64,000 nt of DNA from Balneola sp. GTDB taxonomy: Bacteria > Bacteroidota > Rhodothermia > Balneolales > Balneolaceae. The stretch's first letter is position 1. Each line of letters begins with the position of its first letter. The stretch covers positions 760,491 through 824,490 of the forward strand of contig NZMW01000004.1 in assembly GCA_002694685.1 (NCBI GenBank), given 5' to 3'. The position numbers and the translations under genes are program-made. The notes under the pieces are model-generated. The model worked only from the letters and a program-made list of their open reading frames with translations, ran no database searches and was not told the origin of the DNA. Shown one piece after another: positions 8,896 through 16,736 of the stretch.

Positions 8896-9028
8896 CGTCT
8901 CCGGCTATGAGTAGTTGCGTGGTTTAGCACTTAACTTTGCAAGTACACACTAAACTGAAAATCTGCAAGGATTTTCAGAAGTAGGCGAGAACAAGCAATT
9001 ACTTATAGCCATTGTTGTGCTTTCGTTA
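8893..9028 (+). repeat. Structured cassette-like intergenic element A
   Basis: A 136-bp element starting at the stop codon of the AAA+ gene and bounded by TAACG (8893-8897) and CGTTA (9024-9028). Outer arms 8903-8918 and 8995-9010 pair along 16 bases, allowing two G-T pairs. An inner perfect 9-bp hairpin lies at 8955-8963/8970-8978. Near the right end is GTTGTGC (9014-9020). The geometry recalls integron attC sites, with nested arms and an AAC...GTT pair at the ends, but the R boxes do not match the RYYYAAC/GTTRRRY consensus. It is therefore reported only as a structured element. Confidence 0.55.
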
Positions 9029-9031
9029 TTT

Positions 9032-9050
9032 TTCTAAAGAATTTAATCAT
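9032..9050 (-). pseudogene. Relic of a second DUF6090 gene start
   Basis: The 19 bases here are identical to 9792-9810, the first codons of the intact DUF6090 gene. Read on the minus strand they give MIKFFR, with the ATG embedded in the last codons of the intact gene (GATGATTAA). After six codons the match stops and element A begins. This suggests a former tandem DUF6090 copy, translationally coupled to the first, of which only the 5' end remains. Confidence 0.55.
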
Positions 9051-9810
9051 CTTTTATTGATAAGGTTGTAGCTATCCGAGGTCTATCACCGAGTTTTTCA
9101 TTGATCAGATTGATCATTTCAACGGTTGATTCTAACTGTAATTCGGTAATATCCTTAATAGCTTCTGAAAACTCCTTACGACCTGATAATTGGCTATTGA
9201 TCGTAAATCGAAGTTCAGGATTAATTGAATAATCCTGCTGAATACTACCATCTGGGTTTTGTCCAAATTTCATTCCATTATTTGACACGAAAACACCATA
9301 AATACTGTCGATTAGAAATAGATTGTTGTTTGTGATTACTGCCGTAAGATAATCCAGCTGTTGATAGTATCTAATGAGTTCATTTTTAAGCTCTTTGTCT
9401 TTAATGAGTACAATATTACCGGTTGATTCCAGATTGTTGAAGGTACCTTTATTTGCAATAAAGGTACGACGAGTTGTAAGTTCAAATAATAAAGGTGCTA
9501 TATCCGAAGGAGAGGGAATTGGTTCTTGCATAAACATTAAAATACTATCTGCCTTGGCAATCATTTCGGATTCATTGGCTAATTGCCCATCTATGATCTC
9601 CTTTTGTATTTCAAGGTCTTCGCGAAGGTTTTCCAAAGAAATTCGAAGCAGTTCTTTATCTTGAACACTCTGGTTCCAGTTACCGATTTGTACAGCGATG
9701 ATGATACCGATCACAACGAGGAGTATCTCACCCACAGCATACAGGGCATACTTACCAACTTTGCTATCAGCAATGAGGTTCTTACGAATGGTTCTAAAGA
9801 ATTTAATCAT
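9043..9810 (-). CDS. DUF6090 family membrane protein
   Basis: Protein of 255 residues with the typical DUF6090 beginning (MIKFFRTIRKNLI...KYALYAVGEILLVVIGIIIA). A single membrane helix spans about 22-43 and a long mostly helical domain, probably extracytoplasmic, follows. The family is common and multicopy in Bacteroidota and has no established function. The gene sits alone between structured elements A and B, and a remnant of a further copy overlaps its stop codon. No co-transcribed partner is visible. The setting suggests mobility or local array collapse. Confidence 0.85.
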   Translation of the reverse strand: MIKFFRTIRKNLIADSKVGKYALYAVGEILLVVIGIIIAVQIGNWNQSVQDKELLRISLENLREDLEIQKEIIDGQLANESEMIAKADSILMFMQEPIPSPSDIAPLLFELTTRRTFIANKGTFNNLESTGNIVLIKDKELKNELIRYYQQLDYLTAVITNNNLFLIDSIYGVFVSNNGMKFGQNPDGSIQQDYSINPELRFTINSQLSGRKEFSEAIKDITELQLESTVEMINLINEKLGDRPRIATTLSIKDD

Positions 9811-9834
9811 TAGTTAGTTGTATCTGATAATGAA

Positions 9835-9896
9835 GCACAACATCGGCATATCGCCAGTGCTGATGAGGTTATCCATGCTTTGTATGCACGTTAGAT
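9835..9896 (-). repeat. Structured cassette-like element B upstream of DUF6090
   Basis: On the minus strand this stretch starts with ATCTAAC (9896-9890), a perfect match to the integron R'' consensus RYYYAAC, and ends with GTTGTGC (9841-9835), the same end motif as in element A. An internal stem of ATCGGCA (9842-9848) with TGCTGAT (9858-9864) forms with one G-T pair. It points toward the DUF6090 gene from the opposite side to element A, so the gene is bracketed by two convergent copies of a similar end. Confidence 0.4.
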
Positions 9897-9926
9897 GGAT
9901 GTTATTCTAAAAATATTGAGGATAAA

Positions 9927-10025
9927 ATGAAGAAATCAGATTTAGTATCAAAGTACGAACATCAACTTACCTCACTTGATCAACATCAATCCCCAAAAGA
10001 AATACCAACCCCTTTAGCTGCTTGA
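9927..10025 (+). CDS. Small open frame or gene fragment, 32 codons
   Basis: An ATG preceded by GAGGAT opens a 32-codon frame with a protein-like beginning (MKKSDLVSKYEHQLTSLDQ). It then runs antisense into the last 40 bases of the phosphofructokinase gene and stops. The good ribosome-binding site and sensible first 20 residues contrast with the overlap. A gene truncated when this junction formed is therefore as likely as a real small protein. No family is recognised. Confidence 0.3.
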   Translation: MKKSDLVSKYEHQLTSLDQHQSPKEIPTPLAA

Positions 10026-11083
10026 ACCAAAAAACTATTGGGGTCGACAAGGTTTTGTCCCTTGGTCGCTTCTGATAATGGGACTGAAACTATATCATGA
10101 TCCTGGAAGGCAACCATTTCCCCGTATTTCCCCTGAATAACCATTTCCATGGCCTTCGCGCCAAACTGAGTAGCTAATACCCGGTCGAAGGCGATTGGAG
10201 TACCACCACGCTGTAAGTGACCAAGCACCATTTCACGTATATCATGTTTAAAACCGGCATCTTTGAGCTGAGCCGAAAGTTGATAGGCTACACCGCCAAA
10301 CCGAACATTTTTATAGCCCACTTCTTCACTCTCCCGCGAAACAGTGGTTCCTTCTTTTGGTTTGGCTCCTTCCGCAATCACTATAATGGCAAAACCTTTG
10401 CCGCCTGCACTGTAGCGGTCGTGTAATTTCTCGAGTACTTTATCGATATCGTAGGGGATTTCAGGGATAAGGCAAACTTCTGCTCCGCCGCCTAAAGCTG
10501 CATGCAGGGCAATCCAGCCGGCGTTGCGTCCCATTACTTCAAGTATCATAAGCCGGTGGTGACTTTCGGCTGTGGTAACCAATTTATCAACGGCATCAGT
10601 AGCAATATCTACGGCAGTCTGGAAACCAAAGGTGTAGTCGGTACAGGCCAGGTCATTGTCAATTGTTTTAGGAACACCAATTACATTCAGTCCTTTTTCA
10701 TGCAGAGCCTGGCTGATTCTCTGAGAACCGTCACCGCCGATGTTTATGACTACTTCAAATCCTTCATCCTTTAGATAGGAGATCATTTCATCAGAGCGAT
10801 CTTCAGTGGTCCAGGAGCCGTCGCTTTTTTCAACCGGCCAGCTAAAAGGTCCGCCCTTATTTGTGGTTTGAAGGATGGTGCCACCTTTGGCATGAATACC
10901 GGCCACACGTTCGTTATCTAGCTTTATAATCTCTTTTGGAGTTCGTAAAACACCATTGAAGGCTTCTTTACTTCCATAAACTTCCCAATCTTGAGTTCTT
11001 CCTGCACGCTTTACAATAGCTCTGATAACCGCGTTTAATCCGGGGCAGTCTCCGCCGCCTGTAGTAACTAATACCTTCTTCAT
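9986..11083 (-). CDS. pfkA: 6-phosphofructokinase
   Basis: Cytosolic glycolytic enzyme phosphorylating fructose-6-phosphate. The 365 residues begin with the phosphate-binding GGGDCPGLN at 9-17. The donor-discriminating positions are mixed: GGDGS at 116-120 has the glycine found in ATP enzymes, while PKTIDND at 138-144 has the lysine found in pyrophosphate enzymes. Asp142 is the expected catalytic base. MGRNAGW at 184-190 and QRGGTPIAFDR are also present. The combination is known in ATP-dependent long or group-III PFKs, so ATP use is favoured but not proved. It is a single gene, with the CE15 esterase upstream on the same strand 66 bp away. Confidence 0.9.
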   Translation of the reverse strand: MKKVLVTTGGGDCPGLNAVIRAIVKRAGRTQDWEVYGSKEAFNGVLRTPKEIIKLDNERVAGIHAKGGTILQTTNKGGPFSWPVEKSDGSWTTEDRSDEMISYLKDEGFEVVINIGGDGSQRISQALHEKGLNVIGVPKTIDNDLACTDYTFGFQTAVDIATDAVDKLVTTAESHHRLMILEVMGRNAGWIALHAALGGGAEVCLIPEIPYDIDKVLEKLHDRYSAGGKGFAIIVIAEGAKPKEGTTVSRESEEVGYKNVRFGGVAYQLSAQLKDAGFKHDIREMVLGHLQRGGTPIAFDRVLATQFGAKAMEMVIQGKYGEMVAFQDHDIVSVPLSEATKGQNLVDPNSFLVQAAKGVGISFGD

Positions 11084-11149
11084 AGTGAATTATTTTTTAT
11101 TAAAAAACTTATTTGAGTTGATCTAGAACTAGCTTTTAGAACAGATTTG

Positions 11150-12709
11150 TTAATTACCCCAGCCTCTTGCTTTCATTTCATAACCCAATTTTTTGCTAGC
11201 CCATGGAATAAAATGTTGGAAATTAGGAGCATCAGTATGGCCTCCGATATGTTGGCGCCAGGCAAGCTCGCCATCCATTAATTCAGTTTGTGGCTCCGGC
11301 ATATCTTCATTCATATAGTCATTGGACTTACCAAGTCCTTCGGCTCCCAATAAGGTGAAAGCAGGTTGTGCAGCGATCGTTGCCATATAACTTCCTGTTT
11401 GATCAAGCCATAATGCATCGCCTTGTTCAGGTATTCCATAGCTTATAAAAGTGAGTCTTGGAGCAGCAAGAGCTATAAGCTGATGAGAATCAACGGGCAG
11501 ATCACATCCGGTTTTCTTTCCAAAATCAGATTCCTCTGTTCCGTACTTGAGGTAGTTACCGGCCATCCAGTGATATTCACCTGATCCTGTAATACTTTCA
11601 ACTGCTTCACCAAACACACGACGATGCAGGGTAGCACCTCCTTTACCAGAAGAACCAATCAATCCTACTGCGAAGCGTTCCTCAAAGGCAAGAGTAACCA
11701 ATGCTGCTTTTCCGTATCTGGATACACCTTCGATGCCAACTTTTGAAGCATCCACCAGTGTGTCTGTTTCCAGGTAATCGAGTCCGCGAGCAGCGCCCCA
11801 GGCCCATGCTCTTAAAGATCCCCATTGTTCGGGAGTGCGGGGCTGACCTTTGTTTGTCAAGCCAATGATTCCCCGTGTTAACCCGGCACCGTTATCAGCT
11901 TGAATGCTGGAAGGACTTATTGTCGCATAACCCCATCCGGCCGCTAACAATTGTTCAGTTCGTGGGGAATCTCCATTAACAGTAGGGGCGAACCAATTTG
12001 GACCGCTTTGTCCTGCTTGTATAGGTTGATAGGCCGGATACTTTTCAAACATCTTCTTCATTTCAGGATCATTTTTAATCATCATGTCCTTAAAAGAATC
12101 ATTGATTTGCTCGAGGTCATCTTTATTCGGTTGAGCCGGAGCCGGAAATTCCGGTTGACCAAACATCATCAAAACAGGAACCGGGCCTTCCACATGTGTT
12201 GGAACTACAACCATCATCTCGATTTCCACATCAATGAGTGGATAGTTACTGTTATCTACAAATCCGGTTACTTTTTTGGCCACCACAGGAATTCGCCCAA
12301 CCCATTCATTATCTGTAATTTCGACTTCCCAGTTTACTTTGGGTACGTTGTCCGGAATACGACCATAAACTTCACGATCGAAACTTTCGATCAATTCCGG
12401 TCTGCGTTGATTCCACCACATTGAAGAGTTTGTTACTTGTTTGCCATCTTCTGTGATCATGAGTGCCGGAAGTTCAGGGCAGGGGTTTGCCTTAGCTTCG
12501 TCATAATTAGCCGCATTGGGAGCGGAAGGGTTTCCGCTTGGGCCGTGTCTTAATTCACTGATCCCAAGCTGTTTCATCATGTTCGCATGATCCTCCTGAG
12601 TAGAAAAAGTAGTGAGTGGAAGATATTTAGAGGTATCAACAGGGGCGTTCTGGGCTATTAACTGGTTAACTGAAAAAAGGAACAACAGCGAAAGGCAGAA
12701 ATATTTCAT
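11150..12709 (-). CDS. Secreted CE15-type glucuronoyl esterase-like hydrolase
   Basis: Exported alpha/beta hydrolase of 519 residues with an N-terminal signal peptide (about 1-19, cleaved near IAQ). The nucleophile motif GVSRYGK at 328-334 corresponds to the GCSRxGK signature of carbohydrate esterase family 15, with Ser330 as nucleophile. A histidine in GGHTDAPNF (His491) is the likely base. CE15 enzymes split ester bonds between glucuronoxylan and lignin, and many marine homologues act on undefined uronate esters. No other xylan-degradation genes adjoin it, so substrate is unknown. The ThuA gene is divergent, about 127 bp away. Confidence 0.85.
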   Translation of the reverse strand: MKYFCLSLLFLFSVNQLIAQNAPVDTSKYLPLTTFSTQEDHANMMKQLGISELRHGPSGNPSAPNAANYDEAKANPCPELPALMITEDGKQVTNSSMWWNQRRPELIESFDREVYGRIPDNVPKVNWEVEITDNEWVGRIPVVAKKVTGFVDNSNYPLIDVEIEMMVVVPTHVEGPVPVLMMFGQPEFPAPAQPNKDDLEQINDSFKDMMIKNDPEMKKMFEKYPAYQPIQAGQSGPNWFAPTVNGDSPRTEQLLAAGWGYATISPSSIQADNGAGLTRGIIGLTNKGQPRTPEQWGSLRAWAWGAARGLDYLETDTLVDASKVGIEGVSRYGKAALVTLAFEERFAVGLIGSSGKGGATLHRRVFGEAVESITGSGEYHWMAGNYLKYGTEESDFGKKTGCDLPVDSHQLIALAAPRLTFISYGIPEQGDALWLDQTGSYMATIAAQPAFTLLGAEGLGKSNDYMNEDMPEPQTELMDGELAWRQHIGGHTDAPNFQHFIPWASKKLGYEMKARGWGN

Positions 12710-12836
12710 TACAATAGGCTAAGTTTTCGAACGTAAGTGGATGAGTAAAATCACAACGTGATTGAATTAACAATTTGAGCAGATAAAAACCAATTTTTTA
12801 CCTACACTCTATCAAACTTATATCAAAATCGGAGTC

Positions 12837-13598
12837 ATGCGAAAATTAACCCTCTCTTTTTTACTCATTGCAATTGCTGTACCTACAATGGTTAGTGCAC
12901 AACCTCAATTCAAAGCATTATTGTTTACGAAAACAGCAGGGTGGCATCATGAATCTATTAATGAAGGAGTAGATGGGATACGGAAACTCGCAGACCGTCA
13001 TCAATTTCAGGTTGACTGGCAAGAACAAGCCAACCGAATTAGTAGTGAAAACCTTAAACAGTATGATGTAATTATTTTTCTGAGCACTACCGGTGATATT
13101 CTGAATGAGGAGCAACAAAAGGCGATGGAAGAGTTTATTCAATCCGGGAAAGGATTTGTAGGAATTCATGCGGCCTCTGATACCGAATATGAGTGGGAGT
13201 GGTATACACAGCTGGTGGGGCGGATGTTTGAAATTCATCCCGCTAACCAAACAACAAGAGTAACGGTCTTAGATTCCAGTTTTCCCGGGATGGAGCGGAT
13301 GCCTGAGTCTTACCTATGGACCGACGAGCTCTATGAATTCGGGGAAGAGAAGGTAGAGGGCTTGAATTACCTCATGACAATAGACGAATCTTACTATGAG
13401 GTGCAGCCAGCTTGGGGAGATAAGAAGACGGAAGGAATGGGTGACTTCCATCCGGTGGCTTGGTATCATGAGTTTGATGGAGGGCGATCTTTTTATACCG
13501 CTTTTGGTCACATGCCTCAAACCTACTCGGATAATATGTTTCTGGAACATATCTATGGCGGAATTTACTGGGCCGCTACAGGAAAGGGCATAGAATAG
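12837..13598 (+). CDS. Secreted ThuA-domain protein
   Basis: Protein of 253 residues with a signal peptide (about 1-21, VSAQP) and one ThuA domain, a class-I glutamine-amidotransferase-like fold. Family landmarks are TAGWHHESINEG at about 33-44, VIFLSTTGDILN, GKGFVGIHAASDTEYEW and the late HPVAWYHEFDGGRSFYTAFGH (given here as a landmark around 205-225). ThuA proteins occur with sugar dehydrogenases and in PVC and Bacteroidota sugar catabolism, but the biochemical activity is not established. It has its own promoter region, divergent from the CE15 esterase, which may point to a shared carbohydrate theme. Confidence 0.87.
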   Translation: MRKLTLSFLLIAIAVPTMVSAQPQFKALLFTKTAGWHHESINEGVDGIRKLADRHQFQVDWQEQANRISSENLKQYDVIIFLSTTGDILNEEQQKAMEEFIQSGKGFVGIHAASDTEYEWEWYTQLVGRMFEIHPANQTTRVTVLDSSFPGMERMPESYLWTDELYEFGEEKVEGLNYLMTIDESYYEVQPAWGDKKTEGMGDFHPVAWYHEFDGGRSFYTAFGHMPQTYSDNMFLEHIYGGIYWAATGKGIE

Positions 13599-13673
13599 CC
13601 TTAATCTACAAGCTGAACGATTACTGACTTAGATCTTTTTTTCTTTACTGAAGTTAAATCAAATAAGAAAAAA

Positions 13674-14321
13674 ATGAATGTATTGGTAATTGGTGCTAAT
13701 GGACAAATTGGAAAAAAATTAGTTCATCAGCTTAAAGAAAAGGGTCATCAGCCCAAGGCGATGATTCGCAAGAAAGAGCAAATCGATCAGTTTGAAAAGA
13801 ATGGAATTGATACGGTTTTAGCTGATCTGGAAGAAGACATTAGCCATGCTTTTGAAGGTGTGGATGCCGTCGTATTTACAGCAGGTTCCGGAGGGAATAC
13901 CCCAAAATCACAAACAAAAGTGATAGATCGGGATGGTGCAATCAAGGCAATAGATGAAACTAAGAAGTCGGGAGCAGATCGGTTTATAATGGTTAGTGCC
14001 CTGAAAGCCAATCGAGATGAAAATACATGGTCCAAGCCTATGGAACATTATTATGAGGCTAAAGCCAAAGCAGATGAGTACCTCCGAAATACAGACCTGA
14101 ATTATACAGTACTGATGCCCGGTCGGCTAACAAATAAGGAAGGAAATTCACAAGTAATACTACAGGAAAGAATTGATCCTATTCAGGATGAAACCATTAC
14201 CCGTTCGGATGTAGCTTCTGTGATTACTGAAATCATGGAAGAGAAGGCTACTTTTAGGAAGAGCTTAGAACTTCTTCAAGGCGAAGACACAATTAAGAAG
14301 GCTATCGAAAAGTTGGGGTAA
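13674..14321 (+). CDS. NAD(P)-binding atypical SDR (NmrA/YwnB-like)
   Basis: Cytosolic Rossmann-fold protein of 215 residues. The dinucleotide motif GANGQIGKKL is at 7-16, and VVFTAGSGG around 66-74 forms the second strand region. The usual YxxxK is replaced by a region YYEAKAKADEYL, where Tyr/Lys could play the part. This is the architecture of atypical short-chain dehydrogenases that sense or reduce NAD(P) ligands. Substrate is unknown. It is monocistronic and ends at a bidirectional terminator shared with the convergent azurin gene. Confidence 0.85.
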   Translation: MNVLVIGANGQIGKKLVHQLKEKGHQPKAMIRKKEQIDQFEKNGIDTVLADLEEDISHAFEGVDAVVFTAGSGGNTPKSQTKVIDRDGAIKAIDETKKSGADRFIMVSALKANRDENTWSKPMEHYYEAKAKADEYLRNTDLNYTVLMPGRLTNKEGNSQVILQERIDPIQDETITRSDVASVITEIMEEKATFRKSLELLQGEDTIKKAIEKLG

Positions 14322-14327
14322 AAAAAT

Positions 14328-14357
14328 AGCCCCGAATATGGATCGATATCCGGGGCT
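14328..14357. terminator. Bidirectional rho-independent terminator
   Basis: An inverted repeat with a GC-rich base (AGCCCC...GGGGCT) lies between the convergent SDR and azurin genes, with an A-run on its left (14321-14326) and TTTAAA on its right. It can act for both strands. Confidence 0.8.
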
Positions 14358-14384
14358 TTAAATAGAATAAGCAGTTAGCGAAAC

Positions 14385-14825
14385 TTACTCTACGATAAAT
14401 TTACCTTTCATTAGGGCATAGTGTCCTGGAAAGCTACAAATGAAATCGTAAGTTCCGGCTTCAGGTGCAGTAAACTCTATAGTTGTTTCCTGACCACCAC
14501 CAATTAATTCAGTAGTAGCAATAACCTGATCTGAGCCTTCAGGAACATATCCGTTATCTTTGAATTTGGCAGCAGCAGCACCAAATTTTTGAATGTCTGT
14601 GCCTTCCGTTAGAAGTACCCAGTTATGTCCCATAGCAGCAGCTGGTAATTTCCCAACGTGCTTTAAAGTTAATACGACTGTTTGGCCAGCCTCTACTTTG
14701 ATTTCATCCATGTTAAATTGCATTCGGTCGTTACCTTCGATGGTGATTTCGACCTTATCCTGAGCTTGTGCCAGGTTGGTGAAAGCAAGAGCAAAAATAG
14801 CCAGTAAAGAAAATAATGTTCTCAT
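14385..14825 (-). CDS. Azurin, blue copper protein
   Basis: Periplasmic type-1 copper electron carrier of 146 residues. The start is placed at 14825 (MRTLFSLLAIFALAF), because this gives a clean signal peptide cleaved after AQA, whereas an ATG 33 bases upstream would add a polar extension. The copper ligands are all present: His67 (MGHNW), Cys130, His135 and Met139 (CSFPGHYALM). The domain is of azurin type rather than plastocyanin. It probably feeds electrons to a terminal oxidase or a denitrification or peroxidase enzyme elsewhere, as no partner lies beside it. Confidence 0.93.
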   Translation of the reverse strand: MRTLFSLLAIFALAFTNLAQAQDKVEITIEGNDRMQFNMDEIKVEAGQTVVLTLKHVGKLPAAAMGHNWVLLTEGTDIQKFGAAAAKFKDNGYVPEGSDQVIATTELIGGGQETTIEFTAPEAGTYDFICSFPGHYALMKGKFIVE

Positions 14826-14983
14826 AGTGATATATGTATTTGAAATTTGCGGTGCCATACTTTTGGCCTCCGACCTGTTTTATTCGTTGAAATTAAACTA
14901 TCCTTTTAATGTGAATATTTTGTGAAGTTAAATAGAAAAGTTTTTACTGTAAGTACAACTCGGAATAACAAAGAATTAGGCAG

Positions 14984-15949
14984 ATGAAAAAGGTGAATTG
15001 GGGCGTATTGAGCACAGCTAATATTGGGATTAAACATGTGATTCCTGCTATGCAGAAAGGGACATTTTCGAGCGTAGAAGGGATAGCTTCAAGAAGTGAG
15101 GTTAAGGCTAAAGAGGCAGCTGATAAGCTTGGTATCTCTAAGTATTATGGCTCTTATGAAGAATTATTAGCGGATGAAGAAATCGATGCTATTTATAATC
15201 CCTTACCTAATCATCTGCATGTGCCATTGACTTTGAAAGCTTTGGAGGCAGGCAAACATGTTCTTTGTGAGAAGCCGATTGCTATGGATGCTAAAGAAGC
15301 ACAGGAATTACTTCAGGCCACTAAGAAGTACCCTGATCTTAAAGTAATGGAAGCCTTTATGTACCGGTTTCATCCGCAATGGGAACTGGTCAAAACATGG
15401 ATTAAAAACGGGGAAATAGGAAAGATTCAAACCATTCATTCCATATTTACTTATTACAATGATGATCCGGACAATATTAGGAATAAAGCTGATGTCGGCG
15501 GTGGAGGCTTGATGGATATTGGCTGCTATAATATTTCTGCGTCCCGATATTTGTTTGAAGAAGAGCCCGTCGATGTAATGGGCGAAGTTAAACTGGATCC
15601 GGATTTTGGGGTAGATGTTTTGACTTCAGGAATCTTAAAATTCCCCAGCGGAACAGCAACATTTACTTGTTCAACGCAGGCAAGTCCTGAGCAACAGCTT
15701 ACCGTATTTGGAACAGAAGGATTAATCAGAATGGAAATTCCTTTCAATCCACTTGAAGACAACTCCGAGGTAACGCTTAAAAAGAATGGAGAAATCATTA
15801 AGCAGGAAGACACTCAGGCCAACCAATATACGCTGCAAGGGGACGCTTTCTCCAAAGCTATTCTAAATGACACCCCGGTACCGACTCCTATAGAGGATGC
15901 AGTTGCAAATATGAAAGTAATTGACGCGCTTCTTTCAGGCTCCTCTTAA
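14984..15949 (+). CDS. Gfo/Idh/MocA family oxidoreductase
   Basis: Cytosolic NAD(P)-dependent sugar or inositol dehydrogenase of 321 residues. The N-terminal Rossmann fold is complete (residues 1-120). The conserved EKPIAMDAKEA near 96-106 carries the substrate lysine, and the alpha/beta C-terminal domain carries GGGGLMDIGCYNI around 172-184, a Gfo/Idh landmark. Closest in feel to the glucose-fructose oxidoreductase/xylose dehydrogenase subgroup, but the substrate cannot be fixed. Single gene with its own promoter region. Confidence 0.9.
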   Translation: MKKVNWGVLSTANIGIKHVIPAMQKGTFSSVEGIASRSEVKAKEAADKLGISKYYGSYEELLADEEIDAIYNPLPNHLHVPLTLKALEAGKHVLCEKPIAMDAKEAQELLQATKKYPDLKVMEAFMYRFHPQWELVKTWIKNGEIGKIQTIHSIFTYYNDDPDNIRNKADVGGGGLMDIGCYNISASRYLFEEEPVDVMGEVKLDPDFGVDVLTSGILKFPSGTATFTCSTQASPEQQLTVFGTEGLIRMEIPFNPLEDNSEVTLKKNGEIIKQEDTQANQYTLQGDAFSKAILNDTPVPTPIEDAVANMKVIDALLSGSS

Positions 15950-16052
15950 ATTTTGTTACTCAGAAACCGGAATAACTAATCTGATATAATCTACTCTATC
16001 CCATTGTTTTGTATGAGATAGGTATGTCATAGAATTTGCCAACTATAAAGTT

Positions 16053-16079
16053 TAACCAAATGGTTGAATCAAATGGTTA
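16053..16079. promoter_or_regulatory. Candidate TetR operator upstream of efflux operon
   Basis: TAACCA (16053-16058) and TGGTTA (16074-16079) form an inverted pair, and AAATGGTT occurs twice (16058-16065 and 16071-16078) at 13-base spacing. It lies 40 bp before the TetR start codon, where an autoregulatory operator is expected. Confidence 0.55.
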
Positions 16080-16118
16080 GCTTTTATAATTTGTTCTCAG
16101 AATCAAACAGATCAAATT

Positions 16119-16736
16119 ATGACAGACAAACAGAAGGCAACGGAAGATCAAATTTTCGAAGCGGCAGCAAGAGTATTTCAACGGGATGGCTATGCGGGTG
16201 CAAGGATGCAGGAAATAGCAGATGAGGCCAACATCAACAAGTCGATGCTGCATTACTACTTTCGAAGTAAGGATCAGCTTTTCCGGGAAGTATTTCAGAA
16301 AGAAATGATGCGGTTTTTTCCGAGCATTTTTAAGGTTCTGGGATCTGATGATAAACTGGATCAGAAGTTGCCAAAGCTTATCGATGCTTATTATGAGTTC
16401 CTACAGGATAATCCTACCCTAGTGCAATTTGTGATTCAGGAGATGAATAACCATCCAAAGGAGTTACGGAATTTCATGAGTGAAAATGATATCCATCCAC
16501 CGGCTAGTTTTGGAGTTCAGATTAAGAAAGAGATAGAAGAGGGAAATATGGATCCCATTGATCCTCGTCAACTGCTCATCAGTATAGTGGGGCTGATTCT
16601 GTTTCCATTTATTGCCCAAGTGATGGTCACAACAGTTTTTGATTTGGAAGAAGAGGACTATCTGGGATTTCTAAAGAATCGAAAAGAGTTTCTCACCGAC
16701 TTCATTTTAAACGCCATAAACTATAAAAGGTCATGA
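16119..16736 (+). CDS. TetR/AcrR family transcriptional regulator
   Basis: DNA-binding regulator of 205 residues. The TetR helix-turn-helix spans about 8-55, with the conserved ALR..DGYAGARMQEIADEAN pattern and INKSMLHYYFRSKDQLF. The C-terminal ligand domain contains a long hydrophobic helix around 150-175. It is the first gene of the efflux operon and overlaps the TolC-like gene by ATGA, so it most likely represses its own operon and is released by an efflux substrate. The ligand is unknown. Confidence 0.93.
   Translation: MTDKQKATEDQIFEAAARVFQRDGYAGARMQEIADEANINKSMLHYYFRSKDQLFREVFQKEMMRFFPSIFKVLGSDDKLDQKLPKLIDAYYEFLQDNPTLVQFVIQEMNNHPKELRNFMSENDIHPPASFGVQIKKEIEEGNMDPIDPRQLLISIVGLILFPFIAQVMVTTVFDLEEEDYLGFLKNRKEFLTDFILNAINYKRS

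Noticed and set aside
8893..9028. Canonical integron attC site
   Set aside because: The ends (GGGTAAC, GTTGTGC) do not satisfy RYYYAAC/GTTRRRY, so it is listed only as a structured element.
11951..12424. 157-codon plus-strand frame inside the CE15 gene
   Set aside because: Antisense to a well-supported gene with intact catalytic motifs; its composition is what third-position bias of the true gene produces.
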